Source of the DNA: Rhizobium oryzihabitans
GTDB taxonomy: Bacteria > Pseudomonadota > Alphaproteobacteria > Rhizobiales > Rhizobiaceae
Length of the DNA: 64,000 nucleotides
Assembly (NCBI RefSeq): GCF_010669145.1
Contig: NZ_CP048632.1
Span: 1,674,001-1,738,000 of the forward strand
Direction of reading: 5' to 3'
In this document: positions 53,401 through 62,561 of the stretch, piece after piece
Layout of the letters: every line of letters starts with the position of its first letter
Numbering within the stretch: the first letter of the stretch is position 1
The notes under the pieces: generated by a model
What the model saw: the letters and a program-made list of their open reading frames with translations, nothing else
Database searches by the model: none
Told to the model about the DNA's origin: nothing
Program-made: the position numbers and the translations under genes

Positions 53401-54775
53401 CCACGAAGTCCATGAACGAGCCGTCGAGACGCTGGCGGAGCTTCGATACTGAGGCTTTGTCGCCAAGCTCGTCGATCAAGCCTTTCGCTTCTTCGGCGCC
53501 GCGTGAGGATGAGCGGTCTTTCACAAACTTCCGACCAGCCATACCCATGTCAAACGGCGTGGACGCTATTTCCGCCAAACCTTCTGCGATGATTTCATTC
53601 CAGTCGATCTCCTGACCGGCCGCTTTTCTTGCGGCATACTCGCCCAACGAGCCGTTTACGGCTTGCTGAGCCGACTGCGCTAAGGCTTCAGCAATGGGAT
53701 TTCTCGATAACGCCTTACCGGCAAGGCCAAATGAAAGCGCGTCAAATGCCGAGATGACGGCGCCTCTGATCACACCCCTGTCATTAGCCTCTTTCAGCAG
53801 CGACGGGTCAGACAGGAGTTTTTCAATGCCTTCAGCCTTTCCAAGGTCAACGCCTTTTTCAGCCAAAAAATCAGACGGAGCCGTGTAGCGTTCGGTTGCG
53901 TAGCTAGCGCTCATGCCAACTGCGCGTCCCAAGGTGGGATTTTTTGTCGCCGACGTTACCGCGATACCCAAACCAACTTGAGGAGCGAATTCCCCCATCG
54001 TCTCCATCGCCCAAGAAAGTACGCCAAGCGGGTTTTCCAAGAACGCCGAGCCGACATTCTGGACAACGGCGCCCAAAGAAGAGGAAGCCTCGTCTTTGAA
54101 CATGCTCGTTTCGGCCTGCGTCGCGAGCCCCGATTTCGGAGTTGATTTCAACGCCGCCACGTTCGCCGCAAGTGCGCCGGCGTATTCCCGCGCTGCGCCT
54201 TCGTCGTCCGTGCCAATCAGGTCCGCATAACGCGCATCGATGTACCTTGCGGATGCAGAGACGATATCACTCAAGTTGATCCACGGGCGCACGTTACCAG
54301 CAGGCGTTTGGATGGTTTCGCGTTCGCTATCCAGTATCTCACCGAACGACATTTCCCGATCCTGCGCGCGGCCGGCGGTCTGGTTCAGCATGTACTGATT
54401 ACGCATCTGATCCAGCCTATAGACGGATCGAGCCAAAGTGTTACGCGCGCCCCTTGCGGCACCTTCAAACCAAGACATATTTTCAACATCGTCCCAAGAT
54501 GCTCGGGCGTTGTCGGCATCTTTCAGCCACTGAGCAGTACGCGGTGATCCTTTGAGAATGGAGGTGTTCCGGAGGCTGTCCATGCGAGTTTGCAGCATGT
54601 CCCTGCCAGCATTCGCCAGATCCGCGCTAAGTCCAAACGCCTTCCCCAACTTGACGTCCGATGCGAATGCATCCGGGTCCACCTTGCGAGCATTGTTCAG
54701 GATGAAGTCTGTGGCGCCGACGCTTGCAGCTTCCTGCTTCGTCTTCCAGGCGTCGTATTCCTCTAAGGTCGGCAT
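47466..54775 (-). CDS. Giant polyvalent internal virion protein, about 2,436 aa, apparent frameshift
   Basis: Two long frames join if one base is restored in the CCCCCC run at 49433-49438; the junction reads KSGRGGAKEGFRSYLNLVKTADTIL. The start is ATG at 54775 (MPTLEEYDAW) behind GGAG. Visible modules: N-terminal virion-core-like part; about 888-990 a nuclease-like region (HGYRHTIDSSAIRHILKNHGD, PITEEDLVGIPDMIASADKI) resembling PBECR phage nucleases; about 1145-1210 a zincin-like motif (TTIHESAHYF, then EQFARGFEAY); long helical regions; and a C-terminal polyvalent-protein region (LAPWGFWLMQKAQFYTVDMPTWLAGY). It is probably injected with the DNA. Confidence 0.8.
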
Positions 54776-54822
54776 CTGCGCTCCGTGAAATAATCTCGAC
54801 AAAAAGCGGACAATCTGTTTGT

Positions 54823-54845
54823 CTGGCCCAAATATTGGGGGCCAG
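54823..54845. promoter_or_regulatory. 23-bp palindrome directly before a moron gene
   Basis: Arms CTGGCCC and GGGCCAG flank AAATATTGG, ending one base before the ATG at 54847. It lies in the 71-bp gap between divergent genes. It may be an operator or a hairpin covering the ribosome-binding site. Confidence 0.5.
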
Positions 54846-54846
54846 C

Positions 54847-55152
54847 ATGTTAGAATTGACGCTATCTTTCGGGGTTGGGCTGCTGATCGCGGCGCTAATC
54901 GCTCAACAACTGCGCGATCGGCGTCCTACAGTTTCCGTGCTTGCCTCGATCATCGTTGCACTGATCGTGACTGTTATCGTTTGCGGCATCGGCATCGGTC
55001 TCGCTAACTTTGGCGTGACCTTCTTGTCTTCGAGTGCATCAGCCCCCGGCCCAGCTATGGCGTGGGTGTTGGAGACTGGAGGCGAGTTATGGATTACCGC
55101 ATTGTTAGGTGCTGCGGCCGGCAGCCTGCTTGGCCGGCGTCGCGCCAATTGA
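54847..55152 (+). CDS. Moron: small membrane protein, three hydrophobic segments
   Basis: This 101-aa protein starts MLELTLSFGVGLLIAALIAQQL. Hydrophobic segments lie at about residues 1-18, 33-57 and 77-92, with a basic C-terminus (GRRRAN). It is on the strand opposite to the phage 2 virion genes, so it is probably expressed in the lysogen. Lysogenic conversion or exclusion function is a guess from context. Confidence 0.6.
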   Translation: MLELTLSFGVGLLIAALIAQQLRDRRPTVSVLASIIVALIVTVIVCGIGIGLANFGVTFLSSSASAPGPAMAWVLETGGELWITALLGAAAGSLLGRRRAN

Positions 55153-55406
55153 GCCAACAAGTCAAATCTCTTGCCGTTGTTGCCGTGGCTGTCATCCCTG
55201 CCATCGTTACAGCGTTGTTGATCGCCTACTTTGATGACTGGCGATACAGGACGGGAACCTTTGAAATCCCCGTCCTAGTGTTCGTTCTGATGATTGCCTT
55301 GCTTGCTAAAAACAAACGCGCAATCAGAATGGTGCTCATATGGTTCTCGATGTGCGTTGGGCTCCCCGCCGCGCTCATCCTTGCCTCAAAGCTTGTGTTT
55401 GCTTAA
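55149..55406 (+). CDS. Moron: second small membrane protein
   Basis: The protein is about 85 aa with a probable TTG start at 55149 overlapping the previous TGA (TTGA). It has three or more hydrophobic segments (VKSLAVVAVAVIPAIVTALLIAYF, FEIPVLVFVLMIALLA, LIWFSMCVGLPAALILAS). Coupled to the gene before it and convergent with the internal virion gene. Confidence 0.5.
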   Translation: MSQQVKSLAVVAVAVIPAIVTALLIAYFDDWRYRTGTFEIPVLVFVLMIALLAKNKRAIRMVLIWFSMCVGLPAALILASKLVFA

Positions 55407-57673
55407 CGCCCGAGCAGGAACCGCGCATACTCATCGCTGATTTCTTCCTGCGAAGGCTTCCTTCCGGTCGATGATTGCAAATCCGACTTAATCCGCTCGC
55501 GCAGATCGACCGGAATATCACCGTAAGGAATTCGAACCTCGAAGGCCGTTCCATCCTCGCGCGTTGCCGCTTCGAACAGAAATTTGCCGCCCTCTTCGCT
55601 TGTTCCCCAGATCAATCCCGGCTTCTGAAAAACGACCGGCAACAGAAGTTCGTTGATCAGGTTCTGCGTTTCGGAAAAGGACGGCGCTTTACCGGCATTG
55701 TCTTTCCGGAAGTCGTCTATCCTCAGTTTAAGCTCACTCTGGAAGCGCCCGATACGCCGTTCCATTTCAGCCCTGTCTTCGGTCTTCTCGCTCTTGATGC
55801 CCGTTGTCGTGATGCCTGCGGAGTTCAAGGCTTGCTCAGCCTGTTTGAAGGCGCCGGAGTAGAGGGAGCCGTCTTGCTGGGCTTTTCGCTGGTCCGTCAG
55901 CGCCGTCTGCCGCCAGCCGGTAACGGCTTGCCAGTCGGAGTTATCCAGCTTGTCGCGGTACTGGAAGAGATCCGTCTGCGCAAATGCTGTCGGGTTCTCC
56001 GCATACTGCGTTTGAAGCTCGTAGAGCACCCGATAGTCGGTTGTCGGCTGCCCCTGAGTGCGGACCTTTTCTTGATAGTTCATCAGCGTCGTCATGCCGC
56101 TGGCCCCGAGTGTCTGCTGGACATCGATCGGGATTTGCGTGAGATCCATGGTCGGGTTCGAAATAACCTGCGTTTCCGCCCAGGATTGGACCTGTTCTTT
56201 CTGCGCGTCCATCAGCTTCTTGCGCTGCGTCAGCTGAGCATCCACCGCCTTGCGCGTCGCTTCCCGCTCTTCGGGGTCGGTGATTTTGTTCAACTGATCA
56301 TAAATGTGGGCGATGCCCTGCGGCGAATAGTTCGGCAGGCTGGCCGTATTTTCGTTCACGCCGCCGGCAGTGCGGAAACCGAGCAGGTCGTTTGCTGAAT
56401 AGGTCGATTCCTTCACGCTGTTGGACTGGTTGCCGCCGACGACCTTGATGTTCCCGTTGCCATCAAAGCCCTGAAAGAAACCCACATGGCCTTGTTCGCC
56501 GGTTCCACGCTTGAGAACCACGATGTCACCCGGTCGCGGGTTATCCGTCGGCATCCCGAAACTCAGGAAGGAGCGGGCATTGAGTTTTCCCGTGCCTTCA
56601 ATGCCCTGCGTTGCCAAAACAGCGTTGACGAAAGCCGCACACCACGGCGTCACGCGCGGGTCGATTGATATCCCCGCAGAGTTCTTGATGAAGGAGGATA
56701 TCGCCTTCGCATCGGTGCGCTCATTGAGGCCAGACAGGGAGCCGAGAACAGTTCCGAGCTTTCCCCCGATAGCCGGAAGGGCACGACGCTCGACAGCATC
56801 CGGCCTCTCCGGCCCATCCAACCGTTCCGGCCCGTCGTACCTTTGAACCGGAGCACCAGAAAGCAGCGCCTGGGTGTTCTGGTTTGCTTTCGCGGCCAGC
56901 ACCGGAGCCTTCATCGCCTCGTCAAGGGTGAGCTTGTCACCTGCCGAAAGACGATCGGCATACTTGTCCATATAGCCTTTCGCCTGAAGGACGCCACTTT
57001 CACCCTTTGCCGCGAGCGTCAGGACCATCTTTTTCGTCGTGTCAGAAAGAAACTCTCGTTCCTTCATGTCAATTGCTTCAGGCGGCAAGCCTTGTTTCCG
57101 ATAGACCTCCCTCAATTCCAGCAGGGCGGCAGCCGTGTATTTGTCTGCCATTGCCTGATCGGTGGGATTCCGCAGAGCTTCGTTCTGGAGGTTGCTCGCC
57201 CCGGCAACACCTTCCTGCACCACATACTGTTTCAGTTCGTTGCCGGAATGGATTGCCATCGACCGTTCGGTGTCGAGTTCAAGGCCGTCAACGGACTGGT
57301 TGTAGAGCTTCGCTGCGCCAAGGCTCAAGCCTTCTGCATGGCTAGCCCGCAGTGCTTTGAGCTTGTCAACCACACCCTGCCTGGCATCGAGCGCGTTGCG
57401 ACCGGACATGTTCATGTACCCGTTTTCCGGGTCATACATGAGCTGGTCTTTTTCGCGCATGTAGGCGTTTCGCGCCTCGCGTGCGCCCGTCTCGTCTTTG
57501 AGCGCGTTCACCTTCTCGACAGCGTCGCCAAGCACACCAATGCTCTGGCCAACGCTCTGCATGCCTCGCCCAATCTGCGCGCCGAAATCATCCCCAGAAG
57601 CCTGCGTGGTAATGTTCTGGCGGAGGATTGGTGCAGACGTCTCGGTTCGCTTGTAGACAGGAACTGTGGGCAT
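55403..57673 (-). CDS. Internal virion protein with CHAP/NlpC-P60-like peptidoglycan hydrolase domain
   Basis: This 756-aa protein starts MPTVPVYKRTETSAPI. An N-terminal alpha-helical region (YMREKDQLMYDPENGYMNM, typical of phage internal proteins) is followed at about 315-430 by a hydrolase domain with catalytic Cys (TPWCAAFVNAV), His (GEQGHVGFFQGF) and Asn (GGNQSN). A helical C-terminal half follows. It is expected to digest peptidoglycan during DNA injection, like T7 gp16's transglycosylase, but with a different enzyme. Confidence 0.8.
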   Translation of the reverse strand: MPTVPVYKRTETSAPILRQNITTQASGDDFGAQIGRGMQSVGQSIGVLGDAVEKVNALKDETGAREARNAYMREKDQLMYDPENGYMNMSGRNALDARQGVVDKLKALRASHAEGLSLGAAKLYNQSVDGLELDTERSMAIHSGNELKQYVVQEGVAGASNLQNEALRNPTDQAMADKYTAAALLELREVYRKQGLPPEAIDMKEREFLSDTTKKMVLTLAAKGESGVLQAKGYMDKYADRLSAGDKLTLDEAMKAPVLAAKANQNTQALLSGAPVQRYDGPERLDGPERPDAVERRALPAIGGKLGTVLGSLSGLNERTDAKAISSFIKNSAGISIDPRVTPWCAAFVNAVLATQGIEGTGKLNARSFLSFGMPTDNPRPGDIVVLKRGTGEQGHVGFFQGFDGNGNIKVVGGNQSNSVKESTYSANDLLGFRTAGGVNENTASLPNYSPQGIAHIYDQLNKITDPEEREATRKAVDAQLTQRKKLMDAQKEQVQSWAETQVISNPTMDLTQIPIDVQQTLGASGMTTLMNYQEKVRTQGQPTTDYRVLYELQTQYAENPTAFAQTDLFQYRDKLDNSDWQAVTGWRQTALTDQRKAQQDGSLYSGAFKQAEQALNSAGITTTGIKSEKTEDRAEMERRIGRFQSELKLRIDDFRKDNAGKAPSFSETQNLINELLLPVVFQKPGLIWGTSEEGGKFLFEAATREDGTAFEVRIPYGDIPVDLRERIKSDLQSSTGRKPSQEEISDEYARFLLGR

Positions 57674-57678
57674 TTATG

Positions 57679-58188
57679 TCACTTTCCATATCTTAGGCTG
57701 TAATCACCGAAGCCCTTCGCAGCCCCCGTGAGCACCGTGCTGGCAACAGCAAGATTGCCTGCCTTCTTCGTGTTCGTTGCGTTGGCGCGGCTCAGTGCCG
57801 CATCAGACCGCTTGTTCACGGCGTCCACCTTGTAATCGTAAGCTTCGTTGGCGGCGTTCTTCCGAATTGTGAGCGCATCGATTTCCCCGAGCGTCGCTGT
57901 GCTGACGAGAGTGTCGAGCGGCGAGCCGAACGTGAGGTCAACGCCATTTGCGGCCATGGCTGCTTTTTGCTTGCCTTGCAGCTGCGAGACTTCCTGCCGC
58001 TTCAGCTGCTCAGCTTCACGGCCCCGCTCCAGAGCGTTGCGGGCGCGGCGCTCCGCAAGCGTTGCGTTCATATCGGCAACTTTTGCGTTGTATTCCTGCG
58101 CGGCGGCATTCGCGTCTGCCGACTGTTTCGCGCCGGCCGCGCCCACGAGCGTTGACGCAGCGGTCAAGACCAATCCGAAATCACACAT
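57679..58188 (-). CDS. Internal virion protein (T7 gp14-like)
   Basis: This 169-aa protein starts MCDFGLVLTAASTLVGAAGAK. A hydrophobic N-terminus is followed by a long helix (QEYNAKVADMNATLAERRARNALERGREAEQLKRQEVSQLQGKQKAAMAANG). T7 gp14 and related core proteins have this design. It lies just before DUF2833. Confidence 0.75.
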   Translation of the reverse strand: MCDFGLVLTAASTLVGAAGAKQSADANAAAQEYNAKVADMNATLAERRARNALERGREAEQLKRQEVSQLQGKQKAAMAANGVDLTFGSPLDTLVSTATLGEIDALTIRKNAANEAYDYKVDAVNKRSDAALSRANATNTKKAGNLAVASTVLTGAAKGFGDYSLRYGK

Positions 58189-58648
58189 TGGTTTCTTTCA
58201 TCTCAAATATGCGGAAAGGCCGCTGTTCATATCCCATCGGAATAGGCTCGCTCAGCGTGAAGCCGAGCCACTGTAGCCAGCGCTTGGAAACCTCGTTCCT
58301 GTCGTCGACGATGTTGCGGAGCCCGCTGTATTCCCGCCGCATCTTCGACACCCAGAACCGGGAGCCTTTTAGGAAGTGCCGGTAGTATCGCTCAAGAGCG
58401 TCGGAGCCGAGCAACCACGGTGCGCCGATCCGGCAGACCAGATTGACTGTTCCGCAGCCGAATACGGTTTCCGGCTGGCCATCGAACTCGATGGTGTAAG
58501 AAAAATCCGATCTGGCGACCGAGTAACGGAGCGCTGACAACGGCGAGCGCCCCGTGGCGGCAAACACCTCAGCGGCGTCTGCTTCGCGCATACGGGGCGC
58601 AATAGCCAGCAAATGGGCGTCCGTGGTCTCTATTATGCGAAAGCTCAT
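58181..58648 (-). CDS. DUF2833 family protein (T7 gp13-like)
   Basis: This 155-aa protein starts MSFRIIETTDAHLLAIAPRMREADAAEV. The family has a GNAT-like fold with ETVFGCGTVNLVCRIGAPWLLGSDALE and DRNEVSKRWLQWLGFTLSEP near the end. T7 gene 13 encodes a related protein needed for virion assembly. It is coupled to the tail tubular B stop (ATGA). Confidence 0.85.
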   Translation of the reverse strand: MSFRIIETTDAHLLAIAPRMREADAAEVFAATGRSPLSALRYSVARSDFSYTIEFDGQPETVFGCGTVNLVCRIGAPWLLGSDALERYYRHFLKGSRFWVSKMRREYSGLRNIVDDRNEVSKRWLQWLGFTLSEPIPMGYEQRPFRIFEMKETNV

Positions 58649-60962
58649 GCACCCACCTTCAAGTCAGGCATAATCGCAAGGATCGTCATCGGCAGCGGAT
58701 CGAACTGTTTGACGACCATTGTGCCGCCTTTCGTCCACTCTGACGTCGGTGTTATCTCGACATCGTCGGTAGCCAACCGGATTGCTTCGTTCCAGTTTTC
58801 AAACTGTCGCTGCTTCAGTTCATGAAGCTTGTTTTCACTCGGCCCGACCCAGATACCGCGGGTTCGTTCGACGCGCAGGGTGATGTTTGCGATCGACTTC
58901 TGCCGGCCTTGAATAGACCCATACCCTGAACGCTACCCAGATCGATATCGAGAGTTTTCATGATGGCCTCGAAAGGCAGGCCGACATGGATCTTCGCGGC
59001 GGCGATCGGCAGGGTGACAGTGCCGTTTGAGACGACCAAGTCCTTCACGACGTTGCCGTCAGCCAACGCGACGACCGCCTTGCCTTCAAGATGATACAGA
59101 CCACGCAGGGACTTGATGGCTGGACCCTCATAGGTCAGGCCACTGTCGACGAAGAACGCATCGCTCGAAGCCGTGAACATCCTCGTGTGCAGTCGCTCGA
59201 TGTAGCGGTGATCGACACCTTGCACAGTCCGCCGAACGACGAAGTAAACGGCGTCTTCGTCGCCTTCAGGAACAACGTTCACGCATTCGAATACGCCGTT
59301 CGTCTCGTGCTGCGTCCAAGCCCAGACATCATGTTCGCGCATGTAGGTAAGGCTTACGCATTGGCCATTATCGAGGATCACCCAGACGATCGAATATGGC
59401 GCCTGCGCATAAGCCCAGGAGATCACCCTGCGACCCTCGAAAAGGTGCCGGGACATAATGGTCAGGTCTTTGCCCGTGAAGTTGTCATTCGAGAACTCGT
59501 AGCTGTAGTCACGAATGACGCCACCGCGCGCGACGTTGAACAGCATCACGTCACCGACGGCGATTGGCTGAACGAAGCTTGATCCACGGTTGCTTTGCTT
59601 TTTCACGACGGTCTGCGACGGACTTAGGAAGTCCTCAGACCCACCGGACACATTGAACTCGTTTGCAGAGGTGAAGACCGCCAAGCCGCGAGATTCACCG
59701 AGCGCCCTGATGGAGTTCTTTTCCTTTGACTTTACACGGAAGGTGATGGCATCGCTCGCCTTGGCTGGGGTAGCCGCGCCAAAGTTCTCGTAGTTGGCGG
59801 ATTGACCAAGCCAGACGCCGGACGGAATATTCTCGGTACCGGCTAGAGCAAGACGTTGCTCGAAGAAATTCACCGTAGCGGGATAGTTCCCGGCGCTTGC
59901 GAAGGGGTTGTAGCCCGCCTGCGGAGTGTTGCTCAAGTCCGCCGTAATGTTCTCGTCGTCAAAGTAAGTGCCAACGGTTCCGCCGATATAGCCGAAAACA
60001 CCATTGTCTTCCTTGTAGACGATGTAACGAGCGGCACCGCCGACGGCGCCCCATGCGATCCGGTTCTTGCCGTTCTGGCCATCCTTGGCAATATCGAGGT
60101 CGTTCACGGTCGAACCGGCACCGGACGGCAAGCTTTCCTCACCGTTCAATTCCGAAACGCTGGCAACCTTGTAGCTGTATGTCGTCGCCTGATATCCGGG
60201 TGCTCCAGCCGTGTTGACAATTTGCGAAACACTCGGCGCACCGGGCGGCCCGATTGACGGTGAGAAGGACGGGATTGAGAAGGCCCAGTTGTCGTCAGCA
60301 AGACGTGAAAGTTTGCGTGGTGCGTGCTTTTGATGGGTCAGATACACGACGTCATTCTCTTGCGCGAAACATACGCGGCTGACTTGGTCGGACGTATACG
60401 GGGAATCGATCTCGTAAAGCGCACGCGTTGTTCCGCCGCTGACATATGCCGGCATGCCGACGGTGCTGACGGCGTTGCCGAGCAAATCTTCAAGCGTGAA
60501 GGTGTTGGTCGTCGCGTTGCGAATGATGAAGTTCCGCCCGTTCAAGGCCGTGGTGCCACCAACGCCTGCAAGAAACACCTCTTGCCCGTTCGCGTAACCA
60601 TGGGCAGCAGAAGTGACTACAGCCGGGTTTGCCGTCGTGATTGCGGTGATGTTCTTTGCAGAACGGAGGATAGGTGCACCAGCGCGATAAACCCTCATTT
60701 TCAGGTGCGAGAATTCGAGATTATAGGTCTGGTCGGTTTCGGCGTCGTAGACGAAGGGGATCAGCACGGAGAAACCTGACCCTCTTACCCTGCCGATGAA
60801 CTCCAGTCCCGTTCGGTTCGATGCGCCGCCGTGCGGATGCACGAAGACGTTCTTCGCAATCTTCAATCCGGATTGATACTTGGAAAGGTCCACACGCGCC
60901 CACAGTGCCGGGCTAAGTTCGCCGGCAGTGAAAGCAGGCTGCATCGTGCGCAAGATTGCCAT
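58645..60962 (-). CDS. Tail tubular protein B (T7 gp12 family), apparent frameshift near the C-terminus
   Basis: The protein starts MAILRTMQPAFTAGELSPALWARVDL, with a T7 gp12-type pattern (HPHGGASNRTGLEFIGRVR, DQTYNLEFSHLKMRVYR, NFFEQRLALAGTENIPSGVWLGQSANYENFG). As sequenced it ends in nonsense after GSVQGMG. Restoring one G in the CCC run at 58918-58920 gives SIQGRQKSIANITLRVERTRGIWVG and so on to a stop at 58645. Corrected length is about 772 aa. It forms the tail nozzle. Confidence 0.85.
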
Positions 60963-60965
60963 GGC

Positions 60966-61547
60966 TCAGCCCCTCGCGCGGATAAAGGTGGACGGATAAT
61001 CGTAGCTGTCCTGCTGTTCGTTCGCGTCTGACACCTGTGCCGCGTTCAGCGTCTGTGCGGCGATCTGGAATGCATCTTTGCGTAGCGATTGATCCTTGGT
61101 CAGCGGAAGGCAAATCTTCGTCGCCAGCGCCCAGCAGAGAGCGTCAAGGAAGAGCGGAGGAAACCGGGCCGGATCGTCGATAAGGCGAGTGTATTCGAGC
61201 TTGGCAGCCGACTGGCTGGTGAAAATCAAGCCTTCCCCGGCCTCATAAGGGATTTCATCGGTGCTCATGCGGGGATCGACTTCAGGAATGATGCGGATCG
61301 GCTTCAGGCAGTCCGTAGGGCGCGTGTAGGCGCGTTCCCATCTTTCCGGCCATGGGTTGGCAACTTCGGCCAGCACGAGCTTCCTGTTGGCGAATTGCCA
61401 GTTGAAGCCTTGCAGCATCGTGTCACGGGTCAGCCCATAGTGCAGCTTGCACTGGTTGGCTTCTTCCGACTGCTCGTTGATATCGGAGATTGTCGCCTTA
61501 CCGATATGCGAAAGCGCTGTGTTGCAAATGCTGACGACTGAAGCCAC
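60966..61547 (-). CDS. Tail tubular protein A (T7 gp11 family)
   Basis: This 193-aa protein starts MASVVSICNTALSHIGKATISDINEQSEEANQC. It matches T7 gp11: NTAL-x2-IG at the start, then LHYGLTRDTMLQGFNWQFANRKLVL and AFQIAAQTLNAAQ. It links the portal to tail tubular B. It precedes B by 3 bp. Confidence 0.9.
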   Translation of the reverse strand: MASVVSICNTALSHIGKATISDINEQSEEANQCKLHYGLTRDTMLQGFNWQFANRKLVLAEVANPWPERWERAYTRPTDCLKPIRIIPEVDPRMSTDEIPYEAGEGLIFTSQSAAKLEYTRLIDDPARFPPLFLDALCWALATKICLPLTKDQSLRKDAFQIAAQTLNAAQVSDANEQQDSYDYPSTFIRARG

Positions 61548-61565
61548 GACCTATCTCCAAGAATG

Positions 61566-61593
61566 AAAAAAGCCCGACGAGAAGCCGGGCTTT
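61566..61593 (-). terminator. Intrinsic terminator between capsid and tail genes
   Basis: On the minus strand AAAGCCCG-GCTTCTCGT-CGGGCTTTTTT forms a hairpin with a U-run. It lies between the capsid group and tail tubular protein A, the place of the T7 late terminator after gene 10. Confidence 0.8.
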
Positions 61594-61620
61594 CTGGTTG
61601 TTGTGATGGTTCGGCAGCGG

Positions 61621-62100
61621 TCAGGGCTGCGTTGCCTTGTCCTCAAGCGCGGCGATGATTTCAGCCTTCGTCGCAGGGAGCGCATCCCCGAGGATCTTGC
61701 GAGCGGCGGCCTTGAACGTCATGAATTCGACGTTGCCGTCGCTGCCCATGGCAAGGACTTCGGCTGGCGTCTTCTCGGGTTCGTCGCTGGACGATGCGGT
61801 CTTCGGCTCCGCGGGAGCCTTCTTGCCGCGTTTCAGACGATCGATTTCCGCATCCCTTGCAGCCAGGTCGGCTTTGAGGGCTTCAATCACAGCGTTGTCG
61901 GCAATGGTAGAAGTGGCAACGCCGCGCTCAGCTTCCGGCACCGCCTGTTCCGCCTTGCGCTGTTTTGCCGCTTCGTTTTTCGAGACCTCCTCCATCCAGG
62001 CTTTGGAGAAATGGCGATCCTCCGCTACTTCGAAGATATCGCCTTCTTCACGGAGATGGCCGTAAACACCTGCCCGCAGGGCGCGCACGAGCTTAGTCAT
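61621..62100 (-). CDS. Hypothetical phage protein between cement protein and tail tubular A
   Basis: This 159-aa protein starts MTKLVRALRAGVYGHLREEGDIFEV. The GDIFEVAEDRHFSKAWMEEVSK segment is typical of phage structural accessory proteins. A coiled region with Ala/Glu-rich linker and a C-terminal helix (AARKILGDALPATKAEIIAALEDK) follow. Coupled to the cement protein gene. Confidence 0.6.
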   Translation of the reverse strand: MTKLVRALRAGVYGHLREEGDIFEVAEDRHFSKAWMEEVSKNEAAKQRKAEQAVPEAERGVATSTIADNAVIEALKADLAARDAEIDRLKRGKKAPAEPKTASSSDEPEKTPAEVLAMGSDGNVEFMTFKAAARKILGDALPATKAEIIAALEDKATQP

Positions 62101-62536
62101 AGTTGTTGTCCTCCCCGGCAGCGACGACGCCGGCCGTAATCTTGCCAGCGGTCAGCGGGCCGGTTGCGACGGTGTAGTTCAGGCGGGCATAGCGCTCGTC
62201 TGTGCCACGGGGCAGATAGTCGATCGGGAAGACGTAGCCGGCGACCAAGGACGCCTTCCCAATCGCTCCCGAGGTCCAGACGGTCTTCGGAGACGAGAAG
62301 GCTTCGTTGTCATCGGTCTGCAATTCCACGGTGAGCGTTGCGGCACCGGCAGCCAGTGCAGCTTCGACCATCTGGACACGAAGCGAGACTTTGCCGCCGC
62401 GGCCGAGATCCTTGCGGATGTTTGCAGCAGCGCCAACGGGTTTACCGCTGGCGCCGAAGTCGATGACGTTCGTGGACGGTGCAGAGGCCGTGATGACCTG
62501 CGCATCCGAAAAGAGGTTCTGTGCGTCGAAAATCAT
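62093..62536 (-). CDS. Capsid cement protein (BPP-1 Bbp16-like)
   Basis: The protein is about 147 aa starting MIFDAQNLFSDAQVITASAPSTNVIDFG. It matches the Bbp16-type cement protein, with DLGRGGKVSLRVQMVEAALAAGAATLTVELQTDDN and DYLPRGTDERYARLNYTVATGPLTAGKITAGVV. It stabilises the capsid. Upstream alternative starts overlap the capsid gene and are rejected. Confidence 0.85.
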   Translation of the reverse strand: MIFDAQNLFSDAQVITASAPSTNVIDFGASGKPVGAAANIRKDLGRGGKVSLRVQMVEAALAAGAATLTVELQTDDNEAFSSPKTVWTSGAIGKASLVAGYVFPIDYLPRGTDERYARLNYTVATGPLTAGKITAGVVAAGEDNNYD

Positions 62537-62561
62537 TGTTTCAACCCTTCTTCGACCGCCG

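Noticed and set aside
54784..54802. Upstream TTG start for the giant protein
   Set aside because: The ATG at 54775 has a GGAG ribosome-binding site at the right distance; the TTG start would add nine residues with no such site.
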